From assembly GCF_025567165.1 (NCBI RefSeq), contig NZ_JAOQKC010000005.1, positions 1 through 64,000 of the forward strand: a stretch of DNA of 64,000 nt, written 5' to 3'. The notes beneath the pieces are model-generated. The model had not been told where the DNA came from and searched no databases. It saw only the letters and a list, made by a program, of their open reading frames with translations. Shown here in pieces: positions 1 to 9,499 of this stretch (its first letter is position 1; the number at the start of each line of letters is the position of its first letter). This DNA comes from Laedolimicola ammoniilytica. Its GTDB lineage: Bacteria; Bacillota; Clostridia; Lachnospirales; Lachnospiraceae. The position numbers were made by a program, and so were the translations under genes.

Positions 1-352
1 AAATGCCCGTAGAGCCGATAAAATAAGGCTTTGCGGACATTTAGGAAGATATAAAAAGATAGTCAAAAAGACATATATAATTTATTATAACACTCATATC
101 TTGCCTAGAAATACAGTTTTAAATGCGAAATTTCGCATATTATACACTATTATCCGCAATATATCAGGGTACCGAAAAATGAAATTGTGAATTCCACTCC
201 CGTTTGTTCTGCGGCTTCTTTTTCGTACTAGGCGCGGGCTTCAGGGTCTTTTACTTGCAATAAAGTTCTATAATGTGACCACGAAAGTAAAGCGGCTGAT
301 TGTCTACACGCTGTGTCGACAATTCCCCCGTGACCATTAAAGTCGGAGCATT
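1..352. other. AT-rich left-edge segment without a supported gene
   Basis: No convincing coding region is seen. The first about 170 bases are AT-rich and contain a perfect palindrome at 123-138. On the minus strand, around 190-260, a short stretch reads like the tail of a protein (residues resembling DPEARA, then a stop, then YEKEAAEQ), which may be a decayed gene remnant; it could not be assigned to a family. Confidence 0.5.
123..138. repeat. 16-bp perfect palindrome
   Basis: ATGCGAAATTTCGCAT is a perfect inverted repeat in an AT-rich intergenic segment. It could be an operator or chance; no promoter is clear beside it. Confidence 0.35.
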
Positions 353-1627
353 TCACCGTTCCATTTTCTTCAAAAGCTCTATCGTCTTTTGATCTCTTTC
401 CCCCATAAAAAATTCATCCAGAATCCGCCCAAATATCGGCTGTTCCGGTTCTGCCTGTTCAAACAGAGTCATACAGGATTTCAACTTCATATCATCCGGC
501 CAGCCGAATATCGCTGCCGCGTCCCGGCTTTCCAGTTCCAGCAATGCCTGACATAATTCCAGCATATGCGCTCCGAGAACCGGATCCTTTAAATAAGCTT
601 TCGCCTCTTCCAGATTCGCGATAGCGTAAAACTGGGAAGTAGGACTCATTCCCAAGCCTGCTATCTGTGGAAAAATATACCACATCCAGTGCGTTCGTTT
701 GTATCCGGCCTTTACTTCCGCAAGGGCCTTCTGATAATTTTTTGCATGCGCTTCGGAAAATCTGGTTAAATCAAAGGTTTTCTTTGAGCTGAATACTTTA
801 CTGAAAGTATCATAGTTCGAAGTATCCTGTTTACCGCAAAATACAGCATACTCAATTGTCTCAAAATAACCCTCATACTCACTCTGAATAGTTTTCCACG
901 CTTCCGCCACAATCTCCGGCGGATTGCAAAATGCTCCACACCCAAATGCTCCCAGAATCAATGTGTCTGCCCCATTGGCTGCCGCTATCTTCATAATCCG
1001 CTCCATTCTGTGTAAATGAAGCTCATACAACTGCTCTTTTCCGATATCCGCTGCCACGTCGCCAGCATATGGATTCATCGAATTACCGGGAATTGCCCTG
1101 AGATTTGGGGCTGCGCAGGTAATTACATCTACCTGATACCAATCCCTTTCCTGCATCATCTCCGGATGAACGGTATCGCTTTTAAACACCACCACACCCG
1201 GGGTATAAATACAGTCATCATTATAAAGCGGAGCTTTTGCCCGCCTATGCGGAAGATAAAACCTCCGCCACATATCCTCGGTATCCAGGCACGGATACAG
1301 GGTACTGCATCGGCACAATCCCTCTTCCTGTGCCGAACTTCCACGCGTCACCCCACCACCAGGATTTGTCGCCGAGGCAAAATTAAGTACACACGCCTTT
1401 TTTCCTTCCCTTGCATAACGGGAAGCGGCTTCAAAGCTTCTTTTTCCGGAAACAAGCGTTTTACAGTTCCTTTTTGGATTGGCCGGTATCGTTATTTCGT
1501 CCTTTTCCCAATATAGTTTTTGATTGGCGAGGGCTTTTTCGAGGGCTTTCTTTAGATTTTCGGTTTCTTTTATGAAGGTTATGGAGTCGTTGAATATATC
1601 TATATTTATGGTTCTTTTATTTGACAT
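353..1627 (-). CDS. TIGR02452-type macrodomain (microbial PARG-like) protein fused to DUF1810
   Basis: The start is placed at 1627 because a GGGAGAGG ribosome site lies about 9 bases upstream; a further in-frame ATG at 1693 lacks one. The N-terminal two thirds carry the signature of TIGR02452 macrodomains: N-P-G-G-G followed by an AQEE-LCR-type segment near residues 85-105 and a GAFGCGAF motif near 225. Known members bind or hydrolyse ADP-ribose conjugates. The last about 120 residues (RF-x2-AH, WMWYIFPQ, KLKSCMTLF) match DUF1810. The gene follows dndA by about 70 bases on the same strand, so it is probably cotranscribed with the dnd genes; a role beside phosphorothioation is inference. The fusion of these two domains is seen directly; enzymatic activity is not. 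Confidence 0.85.
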   Translation of the reverse strand: MSNKRTINIDIFNDSITFIKETENLKKALEKALANQKLYWEKDEITIPANPKRNCKTLVSGKRSFEAASRYAREGKKACVLNFASATNPGGGVTRGSSAQEEGLCRCSTLYPCLDTEDMWRRFYLPHRRAKAPLYNDDCIYTPGVVVFKSDTVHPEMMQERDWYQVDVITCAAPNLRAIPGNSMNPYAGDVAADIGKEQLYELHLHRMERIMKIAAANGADTLILGAFGCGAFCNPPEIVAEAWKTIQSEYEGYFETIEYAVFCGKQDTSNYDTFSKVFSSKKTFDLTRFSEAHAKNYQKALAEVKAGYKRTHWMWYIFPQIAGLGMSPTSQFYAIANLEEAKAYLKDPVLGAHMLELCQALLELESRDAAAIFGWPDDMKLKSCMTLFEQAEPEQPIFGRILDEFFMGERDQKTIELLKKMER

Positions 1628-1698
1628 GGATGGTTTCCTCTCCCTTCTTCGTAGTGCCGAATTTCCCTTAATTATTCCCATCATCCCGATCATTTATT

Positions 1699-2829
1699 TT
1701 ATAATACAGAATTAACATACTGAACAAGAGATGTAAAATCTGCCTGGACATTTGCGTCCCAGGAAATACGGATTGCTTCGCTGACCCTTTTCTCATCAAG
1801 CCCCATAGCCTTTAATACATAGCTCGGAGCATGGCTTCCGGAGTTGCAGGCTGAGCCGTTTGAGAAAGCATATTCCTCTTTCAATGCCACAAAATAGCCT
1901 TCCGCATCAACCCCGGGAAAACTGATATTAATTGTCGTGGGAATGCAATACTGCGGATCGCCGTTTATCACATAATGTAAAGAAGCAATCGCAGCCAGAA
2001 ACGCTTCCTTAATTTCCCCGCATTTTCTCATATGCGCTGCGGCTTCCTCATCACAGAGCTTCGCCGCCAGCCCAAATCCCGCAGCCAGCGCAACCGGCGT
2101 TGTTCCCGGCCTGAAACCGCGCTCCTGCTGCCCTCCGAACAGAATCGGCTTTACCGGAGGACGTCGGTATGTTTGATCACGCCTCAGAATCAGTGCGCCA
2201 ATTCCCTGTGGCCCGCCCAATTTATGTGCCGTTATACTCAGCATATTATATTTTGTATTTCTCAACGTATCGTTTAATTTGCCAAACCCCTGGGTAGCGT
2301 CAATATGGAAATACGTTTTTGTTCCGGCCAGAGCCTCTCCCACCTCTTCCACAGGCTGAATAATCCCTGTTTCACTGTTTACATGCATCATGGATACCAG
2401 AAGCGTTTTCTCACTGACCCGTTCAAGAATCTGACTTGCTTTCACCCGCCCCGACTCATCCGGATACACAAAATCCACCTGACAGCCTCTGCTCTGCAGA
2501 TATTTCATTGCTTCCAGAACAGATTTATGCTCTATGGCCGTGGTAATGAAATGGTTTCGACCAGTCTCCAGCGCATATTCCAGCAGCCCTACAATGGCCA
2601 TATTATTACTTTCCGTCGAACCGCTTGTAAAAATAATGTCGGTACTATCCACCTTCAATATATCCGCAATGGTTTTTCTGGATTCTGCTACAATTTCTTT
2701 GGCCCCCGTTCCGAAAATGTGGGTTCGGCTGTCCGCATTGCCATAATGCATGCGATAAACTTCCACCATCCGGTCCAAAACTCTGGGATCCACCGGAGCG
2801 GAAGCATTATAATCAAGATATACTGCCAT
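1699..2829 (-). CDS. dndA: Cysteine desulfurase, DndA/IscS type
   Basis: A 376-residue PLP-dependent aminotransferase-fold protein that takes sulfur from cysteine as an enzyme persulfide. Visible hallmarks are the N-terminal YLDYNASAP, the SGSTESNN cofactor loop near residue 70, the Schiff-base lysine in ITAHKLGG near 203, and the active-site cysteine in NGSACNSG near 325. The start overlaps the end of dndE by 17 bases, showing translational coupling. In Dnd systems this enzyme supplies sulfur to DndC for DNA phosphorothioation. It lies last of the dnd genes here, whereas in the well-studied Streptomyces cluster dndA is divergent. A housekeeping IscS/NifS is the alternative, but the context makes DndA far more likely. 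Confidence 0.92.
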   Translation of the reverse strand: MAVYLDYNASAPVDPRVLDRMVEVYRMHYGNADSRTHIFGTGAKEIVAESRKTIADILKVDSTDIIFTSGSTESNNMAIVGLLEYALETGRNHFITTAIEHKSVLEAMKYLQSRGCQVDFVYPDESGRVKASQILERVSEKTLLVSMMHVNSETGIIQPVEEVGEALAGTKTYFHIDATQGFGKLNDTLRNTKYNMLSITAHKLGGPQGIGALILRRDQTYRRPPVKPILFGGQQERGFRPGTTPVALAAGFGLAAKLCDEEAAAHMRKCGEIKEAFLAAIASLHYVINGDPQYCIPTTINISFPGVDAEGYFVALKEEYAFSNGSACNSGSHAPSYVLKAMGLDEKRVSEAIRISWDANVQADFTSLVQYVNSVL

Positions 2830-3220
2830 ATACTTCCTCCTCTTCCGCTACAGCCGATTTCAGAAGGTCTGCACAATTTTTCAGAACATCCTTCGCACTA
2901 TAATGATTGATACCTCTGTTTAAATGAAGCCGAAAATACTTTGCCAGTGTTTTTTCATCGTCCCCAAAGCCATCATTGATGCATCTCTGTCGGATAATTG
3001 CCTCGTAAATTTCCGAATACTCACCCGCAAAAGTGGACCAATCCATTTCCACATTGCTGTCTGACAAGGGCTCTATTCCACCGGGCGGCGTGGGCTCCGC
3101 CAGGGACCAGCAAAGTGCCCAGCGGCAGATGATATTCCAATTCTGGATACCGGTTTTCGCCTTGATCCGAATGAGTCTGTCCTTTTCCGGCTGGGAAAGC
3201 TTAAAGTGTTTTACTATCAT
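2813..3220 (-). CDS. dndE: DNA sulfur modification protein DndE
   Basis: A 135-residue protein beginning at an ATG at 3220 behind a GAGGAG ribosome site; a TTG two codons upstream is possible. It has the DndE pattern: an N-terminal basic segment (KHFKLSQPEKDRLIRIKAKTG) resembling ribbon-helix-helix/DNA-contact residues, a central WNIICRWALC segment, and a C-terminal LHLNRGINHY motif. DndE proteins bind nicked DNA and work with DndC and DndD in phosphorothioate insertion. It starts at the end of dndD and overlaps dndA, so the three are translated as a unit. Confidence 0.9.
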   Translation of the reverse strand: MIVKHFKLSQPEKDRLIRIKAKTGIQNWNIICRWALCWSLAEPTPPGGIEPLSDSNVEMDWSTFAGEYSEIYEAIIRQRCINDGFGDDEKTLAKYFRLHLNRGINHYSAKDVLKNCADLLKSAVAEEEEVYGSIS

Positions 3221-3222
3221 AA

Positions 3223-5205
3223 TCAAATCTCCTCAAAATATCCCTTCACAATGGAGGTACACTGCTCTTTCTCACTGTAAAGAAGCGTATAATAATCCAA
3301 AACGTTTTCCCGCACCATATCCAGGTATCTGCCGTAGATTTCCTCGTCCGTAGAAAGAACCAGGACCTGTGAACTCGCTGCAGGGAGATATTTTGTAACA
3401 AAATTCGCTCTATGGGAAGAATCCAGCCTGGCCATGGGCGTATCAATGATAACAGGCGCTTTGTAGCCGGATGACAGGGCCAAAGCCCATACGATAGCTA
3501 CTGCAAACATCTGCTGCTCTCCTGCAGATAACTGATTTTTCAATACTTCTCTGCCATCCACACCAATAATGGTAACATCCAGCGTCTCCGCATTGATGTC
3601 GACTCTCTTTGCCAGCGAATCCTTTTCGACCAGGGCCTGAAAGCATTCTGTAGCCGTATCAGAAAGCCGCTCCACCTTCTCACATTGAAGACGTTTTTTA
3701 AACTCGGTAAGTGTCTCGATAGACATCGCTGCATATTGGATAATACGCATATTGTCGTCATTCGCATTTTCCTTCTCCGCCATTCCCTTAATGAGACGAA
3801 TGCGCTTTCCGACAAGAAGCTCTCTCTGACGCTTCATACTTTCAACCAAATCCAGTTTCTTCTGATATTCCGCATCCGCCACTGCTTTTTCCTGTTCTAT
3901 GCTTTTCAATGTCTCAAATAACTGCATCGCAAGCGTCTTATCGTCTGCTTCATCAAGATGCGCGTCAAGGCTCATATACTCCGCTTCCTGCGCCTCCGAA
4001 GACGTTATCAAATCAGATATTCTCTGAGACAGGGAAGGGAAAAACTCTGAAATAAGCTTCTCATAAAGCATCAGACTGGCCGGAGACATACTGATCCGAT
4101 TCTCATTTACAGCCTCTTTTACATGAACTATAAATTCATCGCTGATAATTTTTTTAACAATATCCAGTATATCTAACGGTAAATTGCTTGCGTCTAACCT
4201 CTTTAAAACCCTCTGATAACTGTCATTTACAATCGTATCTGTATGCCGTCTCACATCATCCTTTAACTGCTCCTGTTCCTCGTTATAAGACTGAAGAACC
4301 AGGTCTTTGCAGAGGGCTAACGGTGTGGCCGCACTGGATGTAAGTTGAAGAATTTCCTGCTGAATCTGTTCTGCCAGAGCGGAAATTCGATTCATCTCAG
4401 CTTTAATCGAATCGCGGTTTCTGCTCAAATCTCCACCGGAAGACCAGAATTCATTTTCCTTCGTCTCAATCTGAATCGCAAGCTTCTGACACTGTAGCTC
4501 CAGTTTATTTATTTCGCGCTGTGCCTCCTCCAGACGTTGATCGATGTCCGCAATTTCTTTTTCAACCGCCTGATACTCCTGGTTTAATTCACTTGTTTCA
4601 AATATTTTCAGATCCTCTTTTTTTCTCCGGATTACCTCATCTACGTGCGCAATTGTTTTTTCAATTGTAGAAACACCAATCGCTGATTTAATGGAACTTT
4701 TTATCTGTTCAAAAGAACTGTCATCTGCCAGCTGCGTAATTTTTTCGTTGTTAAAAAAGAAAAATCTTGCTATACCGAAAGGCAATATTTCCTCAATATA
4801 ATAACTCCAATTTTCACCGAGATATTTATCTAACCTTCCGTTTTTTTCAACCTCTGTCTGCTGCTCGATTTTTTTCCCTTTGAGTCTCCAGCTTCTCTTC
4901 ACGCGAATGACTGTATTATCCTCAAGCACAAGCGTCACTGAGACATAGGTTTCCTCATCTGTGGCCTGTATGTTTATATGATCTGCTAAAAGCTTATCAT
5001 ATGACCTTTCTTTTTCCTGAATATACTTAAGCGCCTGTTTTCCATACAGAGCAATCAGGATCGCATCATGAAAAGTCGTCTTTCCCCGGCCATTGAGTCC
5101 TCCAATCAACGTGATATTACGTTCACCGCATTTATCCGTGAGGATCATCTCGTGGGTACCCTTGTAGATACCGAAATTATGTAATCCAACCTTCGTAAAA
5201 TACAC
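3223..5205 (-). CDS. dndD: DNA sulfur modification ATPase DndD (SMC/Rad50-like)
   Basis: About 660 residues with an SMC-like layout: Walker A GGLNGRGKTT near residue 37, long coiled-coil arms about 175-500, an ABC signature LSAGEQQ near 555 and Walker B/D-loop VIIDTPMARLD near 585. A GTG at 5205 is preferred as start because GAGGTGAGC lies just upstream; another GTG at 5214 adds three residues. DndD provides ATP hydrolysis (and in some systems DNA nicking) for phosphorothioation. The coiled-coil segment contains no zinc-hook CxxC that I can see. It sits directly between dndC and dndE. Confidence 0.93.
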   Translation of the reverse strand: MYFTKVGLHNFGIYKGTHEMILTDKCGERNITLIGGLNGRGKTTFHDAILIALYGKQALKYIQEKERSYDKLLADHINIQATDEETYVSVTLVLEDNTVIRVKRSWRLKGKKIEQQTEVEKNGRLDKYLGENWSYYIEEILPFGIARFFFFNNEKITQLADDSSFEQIKSSIKSAIGVSTIEKTIAHVDEVIRRKKEDLKIFETSELNQEYQAVEKEIADIDQRLEEAQREINKLELQCQKLAIQIETKENEFWSSGGDLSRNRDSIKAEMNRISALAEQIQQEILQLTSSAATPLALCKDLVLQSYNEEQEQLKDDVRRHTDTIVNDSYQRVLKRLDASNLPLDILDIVKKIISDEFIVHVKEAVNENRISMSPASLMLYEKLISEFFPSLSQRISDLITSSEAQEAEYMSLDAHLDEADDKTLAMQLFETLKSIEQEKAVADAEYQKKLDLVESMKRQRELLVGKRIRLIKGMAEKENANDDNMRIIQYAAMSIETLTEFKKRLQCEKVERLSDTATECFQALVEKDSLAKRVDINAETLDVTIIGVDGREVLKNQLSAGEQQMFAVAIVWALALSSGYKAPVIIDTPMARLDSSHRANFVTKYLPAASSQVLVLSTDEEIYGRYLDMVRENVLDYYTLLYSEKEQCTSIVKGYFEEI

Positions 5206-5215
5206 TCCGCTCACC

Positions 5216-6679
5216 TCACTCTACAAACTCTCTGTCATTCTCTTCCATGGCTTCCGTAAGCCTGTCCGCCCGGGCGGAAGCTATCTCCTGCGCCTCTTCT
5301 TCATTTTTATAGAACGCTTTCTTGATCTCTTTTTCCAGGTTATTGATGACGTTTCTCTTATTGGATATGGCGGCTGCTTTTGCTTCCACGTCAAGCAGGG
5401 CTTTCAACATCTGCGGCAGCAATTCCTCTTCGCCATACATGTCGTCACATACCTCTTTCAGGATTTTGGCCTCCGCAGCACCAAAATATTTATTTTTTCC
5501 TATACTTCCATCCTGATAGGGTTTGCCGGTTTCCTCTTCATAGATTTTGGGTAAATTGTCTTCAAATTCATGAAATTCATCCAGCCATATCTGACGGATA
5601 AGTTTTAATTCCTCCATGGTAATCAGCGGAACTTCTTTAATTGAGTCCGGGCCGATCTCATGAACCAGTTTTTCAACCTGAAGTAATCTGCGTAAAAAAT
5701 CTTCCCGCGTCTCCTGCGTATACGGACCATGCACAAGTCTGTCATTATACCAGGTAAGGTGGCCGTCGCGGCGCCTAAAATCACGGCGTCTGCGATCGGT
5801 TTCCCAATCACCCGCTATATAATTTCGGAAATCCAGCATTGGCAGCATCCACGATTTTTCCTCATCGTTTTGAATCATGGCCGCCATGGATTTGTCTTCC
5901 GCTACCATCGTGCATACCCAGCAGCCAAAACGGCTGTTTCCACAGGAAGGTGTAGACGTGTCAATTACAAGCGGACACTCTCCGTCTGCGGAAGCTCCAC
6001 TGTACATAGCCAACAGATCTTTATTTGAGTGCCCCCAGGGATTCTCGTATTGCATTAAAAACTGCCATACATTATCATTCTGCCAGTTCTCAATCGGTGT
6101 AAACACGTAGGAATTCGGAAATGAGCCATTGGGACTGAGGTTCTCCCGATAGCGTTTTTTCTCATATCCTTCCATAACGGCTTTACGCGTTGCGCTCTCC
6201 GCCTTTCTGGAGCCCAATACTAATATCGCTTCGCTCTCCGCGTCCAGCACCTCTTTGATAAATCGGTTGGAAGCATCAATTTTTAATCTATCTGTACACC
6301 AACGAAAATCTCTTCTGGGATATGGGTACCCTCTTCCAATCAAATTTACCCAGAATGTATTCGTGGTAGTGGGTGTAAGCCTGTGCGGAATAATCGGCAA
6401 TTCTGCCGCCTTGGCCCGTTCTTTCATTTTTCTCAAAGACTCCGTAGCCCAAATCGCCACAACCGGAGATTCCACTAAAGTATCGGTGCTGATTACATGA
6501 ACTGTCTTTTTCAGTTTATCCGCCGGCAATTCCGAAAGCGCCATCCAGACCAGCTGGACTACCGCCGTGGAATCTTTGCCGCCACTGTATCCGCAGATCC
6601 AGGGAATCATATCTTCCAGATATAAGCCCTTTATTGTTTCGATCACTTCTCTGATATCATCTCTGGTCAGATTCGCCAT
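5216..6679 (-). CDS. dndC: DNA phosphorothioation ATP-pyrophosphatase DndC
   Basis: A PAPS-reductase-fold protein of 487 residues. The PP-loop SGGKDSTAV lies near residue 35. Cysteines that would ligate the 4Fe-4S cluster are visible in RWCTDR near 125 and in SCGNSRFGCWVC near 255, the classic DndC arrangement. It adenylates the DNA backbone or carries sulfur from DndA during phosphorothioation. The ATG at 6679 is used; an in-frame TTG lies four codons upstream. The start is inside the end of dndB (23-base overlap), indicating translational coupling. Confidence 0.93.
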   Translation of the reverse strand: MANLTRDDIREVIETIKGLYLEDMIPWICGYSGGKDSTAVVQLVWMALSELPADKLKKTVHVISTDTLVESPVVAIWATESLRKMKERAKAAELPIIPHRLTPTTTNTFWVNLIGRGYPYPRRDFRWCTDRLKIDASNRFIKEVLDAESEAILVLGSRKAESATRKAVMEGYEKKRYRENLSPNGSFPNSYVFTPIENWQNDNVWQFLMQYENPWGHSNKDLLAMYSGASADGECPLVIDTSTPSCGNSRFGCWVCTMVAEDKSMAAMIQNDEEKSWMLPMLDFRNYIAGDWETDRRRRDFRRRDGHLTWYNDRLVHGPYTQETREDFLRRLLQVEKLVHEIGPDSIKEVPLITMEELKLIRQIWLDEFHEFEDNLPKIYEEETGKPYQDGSIGKNKYFGAAEAKILKEVCDDMYGEEELLPQMLKALLDVEAKAAAISNKRNVINNLEKEIKKAFYKNEEEAQEIASARADRLTEAMEENDREFVE

Positions 6680-7712
6680 TGTTTTCACCAATCTCTTCCA
6701 TCATTATTTTTTCTATGTAAGCAGATAATGCCTTTTGGGTCGATCTGTTCGCGGCCACTCTGCCATTTACAAAAACCAGATCGTTCCAAACGGGGTTCTC
6801 CTTTTTCCAGTCTACCTTTTCCAGATTCCGGACTTGCTTTTTCCACTCCTGCGGGTAGGTGAGTATGATTTTGTTACCGCCATGTCCGATAGCTGCCAGC
6901 GTAATACTCAGGGAACAGATACTGCCGCTTCTGACATCCGACGACTTTTTCTCCTGCCGCATTACCGCAAGCCATTCCGGCATCTGTAGAGCCACTTCAT
7001 TCCAAAATTCAATAGCCAATTTTGTCTTTTCAGGCGTATCCGATTTTATATTTTTCAACAGTTCAATGGTAGCTGTACTGATAGCGCTTAATGTAAACAG
7101 TGCTTTTGACCTGTTCGATACGGTGGTTTTTTCTTTTTCCGTCCATCCTGCAAATACCGCCACTTCTCTGACAACCTCTTTTGCAATGATGGACGACTCT
7201 TCCCGGGAATTAAATAATATGTTAATTGACTTTGTGGGCCGGATTGCGTAACGGTTCAGATCAGAAAACATCTGCTGGGAAGCTTTCAGTCCTTTATCAT
7301 GATAGAACACCACGGAAATGTGTTCATCCTTCAACGCCGGATTTACTTTAATCGCTTCCGCTATGGCCGCCCGCCTGTGTTGGCCGTCGTTTATCAAAAA
7401 TCTTGCATTCATGGGAATGGATATCTGTCCTATCATAGCATTTCCATCTATCGGCTCAAAAATCATGTCCCCATCAACCGACACGGTTAATGAAGAAAAC
7501 ACATACGAGTCCGGATTATTGATGATATAGTCCCTTATTTCCGGAATACGCGCTTTGTTCAATACCCTCTGAGCTTTTATTTCCGCCGGTAATTCTTCGT
7601 CGGAAAACTGAAAAATTTTCGGAATGATTTCCAACGGAACCATCGCTGTAAAATATTCTCTTTTTGCTTGTATGCCTTTCACTGCCGGAAAAACAAAAGA
7701 CGCATTATTCAT
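6657..7712 (-). CDS. dndB: DndB family protein (DGQHR-type)
   Basis: A 351-residue protein of the DndB/DGQHR family: the diagnostic motif DGQHRRAAI is near residue 110, preceded by the PLEIIPKIFQF and RIPEIRDYII segments and followed by FYHDKGLKASQQMFSDLN. DndB is known as a regulator that affects where and how densely phosphorothioates are placed, and in some hosts as a repressor of the dnd genes. It is the first canonical dnd gene of the operon, preceded only by a small YodL-like gene, and overlaps dndC. Confidence 0.92.
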   Translation of the reverse strand: MNNASFVFPAVKGIQAKREYFTAMVPLEIIPKIFQFSDEELPAEIKAQRVLNKARIPEIRDYIINNPDSYVFSSLTVSVDGDMIFEPIDGNAMIGQISIPMNARFLINDGQHRRAAIAEAIKVNPALKDEHISVVFYHDKGLKASQQMFSDLNRYAIRPTKSINILFNSREESSIIAKEVVREVAVFAGWTEKEKTTVSNRSKALFTLSAISTATIELLKNIKSDTPEKTKLAIEFWNEVALQMPEWLAVMRQEKKSSDVRSGSICSLSITLAAIGHGGNKIILTYPQEWKKQVRNLEKVDWKKENPVWNDLVFVNGRVAANRSTQKALSAYIEKIMMEEIGENNGESDQR

Positions 7713-7753
7713 TCTTCTTCCTCTCTAGTTTGCTGATATCTATGAAACAACGT

Positions 7754-8110
7754 TTAAAATGTATCCAGGCATTTCAAGCCAACCGGCTCCACATAATACA
7801 GATCTCTTTCATTTCCGCGGTATATTTCGATCACGTCTCCGACAGAAACGCTGTTATTGCGGACTGAATTCTTTCTTTCGATTACCGTCTCAATTCCTGG
7901 CTCCAACAAACCGTCTTTTTTCAATACACCACGTTCTTTTAACATATAATCGCTTTTGGCCAGTTGAATGGCATATTCCGAAAGCGTCTCCAGGGAGCAA
8001 TATCTTTGAATCGCATATATTGGCTCCTCTTTCAACTTATATTGCTTATAAATAGGTTGAATCAGCGCCGAATAGTATGAAAAACAACGTTCTTTAAATT
8101 CATCATCCAT
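7754..8110 (-). CDS. Small YodL-like protein leading the dnd operon
   Basis: A 118-residue protein starting at the ATG at 8110 (GAGGG six bases upstream; a second ATG lies two codons earlier). The C-terminal about 50 residues (NSVSVGDVIEIYRG, YYVEPVGLKCL) resemble the YodL-like module often found appended to large mobile-element proteins, where it follows the pattern SVSVGDVI-x(n)-YYVD-x-GF. The rest, rich in charged helices, has no recognised family. Being promoter-proximal in the dnd operon suggests a regulatory or accessory role, but nothing in the sequence proves that. Confidence 0.65.
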   Translation of the reverse strand: MDDEFKERCFSYYSALIQPIYKQYKLKEEPIYAIQRYCSLETLSEYAIQLAKSDYMLKERGVLKKDGLLEPGIETVIERKNSVRNNSVSVGDVIEIYRGNERDLYYVEPVGLKCLDTF

Positions 8111-8142
8111 ATGCATCCCTCACATTTCTGCTTAGTGTTTGT

Positions 8143-8171
8143 ATTATACCTCCGTTTGGAAGTCTTGTAAA
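8143..8171 (-). promoter_or_regulatory. Sigma-70-type promoter of the dnd operon
   Basis: Read on the minus strand, TTTACA (8171-8166) is followed after exactly 17 bases by TATAAT (8148-8143). The expected transcript would begin near 8136, giving a short leader before the first gene at 8110. Confidence 0.8.
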
Positions 8172-8302
8172 TTATTTTGTTTGTCTTTTAAGTATACATT
8201 TCAACAAACTAACTGGGAAACATCTATACATAAAGAAAGCTGCCGTAGAATCACCTGTTTTAATGATTATACAGCAGCCTAAACTCAGCCTCTCCCGCAG
8301 CT

Positions 8303-9316
8303 CTATGTCATTATCTCTTCCCGTTCTCTGATTCCGCTCATCTTAGCATAACTCCACATTCTGTCCAGCAGTCCGTCATAATATCCATCGAATTCAACGC
8401 GTATCGACGAACTCAATGTGCTTCTGTTCATAATCGAAGCATTCCTCGAGTCTATTTTTACTACATATTCTCTTCCAACTAAATTACCGCTTTTCTTTAA
8501 ATTACATTTTGGACAGGCCAGTACGAAATTCCACAAATTATCATTCTTCACAAATGTCCATGGAATAAAATGATCCACATGAACATTTTTATTTAACCGT
8601 TTTCCGCAATAAAAGCAGGTATTTTCCTGAAATTCGTTGTATAAAATATCCCTGTACATGGATAAATCTTTGCGTTGAGGCGTAGCCATATCCAGTTTTT
8701 CTAACACTCTTATCAGCGCATCATCGTCATTGACTTTTTCCAGAAATCTCGCCCAGGCATAATAGTTAAGCTTTTCAATCTCCATTTTATACTTGGCCAT
8801 GAAACGACACGCGCCCTCGCTTAAAAAGATACCATCACCACGTAAGCTAAACGCATAGAGCTTTCCTTCAAAATCATTATATAAAGCTCCGACCACACAC
8901 TTCTTGCACTCCGCCGTAACTTCCTTTATGATTGCACTTCGGTTCTTATCACATAGCGCCTGGAATCCTACATTTTCCGGTATTTCACAATTTTCCACCG
9001 CTGCTTTGATTATCAGTTCAATCTTGGAATATTCCGACTTACCATTGTATGACATTTGTTTTAGCTTATATTTATTAACAAGATTCCAGTAATTCTCGGC
9101 AAATTTTGAAAATATCTTTTCATAAGACAGGAAAAACTGGTCTCCGTCATCATGCACGTCATATATTTGATCACAGATAGATTTTATAAGGCCAAACTTA
9201 TATGTATTTGTTTTCCGACAGGCATCTGAAAAAACGAAATTAAATAGCGACCAGTATTCGTCATCGCTAACTTCTAATTCCGTTAAAATACCCTCTTTTA
9301 GATTCCATCCTGGCAT
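8303..9316 (-). CDS. HNH endonuclease, candidate phosphorothioation-linked nuclease
   Basis: A 337-residue protein. An HNH motif is clear in the C-terminal third: a CFYCGKRL zinc pair near residue 240, VHVDHFIPW with the catalytic histidine near 253, NNLWNFVLACPKCNLKK near 265-280. The N-terminal 230 residues are helical with a CKKC pair near 142 and no family I can name. The ATG at 9316 follows GGCGGTG. It lies about 190 bases upstream of the dnd promoter on the same strand. Dnd systems usually carry dndFGH for restriction, which are absent, while other sulfur-dependent restriction enzymes (ScoMcrA type) are HNH nucleases. A classical sulfur-binding domain could not be recognised here, so the link is inference. 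Confidence 0.8.
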   Translation of the reverse strand: MPGWNLKEGILTELEVSDDEYWSLFNFVFSDACRKTNTYKFGLIKSICDQIYDVHDDGDQFFLSYEKIFSKFAENYWNLVNKYKLKQMSYNGKSEYSKIELIIKAAVENCEIPENVGFQALCDKNRSAIIKEVTAECKKCVVGALYNDFEGKLYAFSLRGDGIFLSEGACRFMAKYKMEIEKLNYYAWARFLEKVNDDDALIRVLEKLDMATPQRKDLSMYRDILYNEFQENTCFYCGKRLNKNVHVDHFIPWTFVKNDNLWNFVLACPKCNLKKSGNLVGREYVVKIDSRNASIMNRSTLSSSIRVEFDGYYDGLLDRMWSYAKMSGIREREEIMT

Positions 9317-9499
9317 ATTTGTCACCGCCTATGCTTTAGCTGATTTTATTATCTTATAACAGTTAAATATCTACTTTACTAAAATTCTTATTTCTATTCT
9401 ATGTTAAATCTTTCAATTAATATTCTCGTCTGATTTCATTGCTAACAGTACATTCATGCCCTTTTAATTTATACTTACGTTTTGTCATAATCTCCTCAC

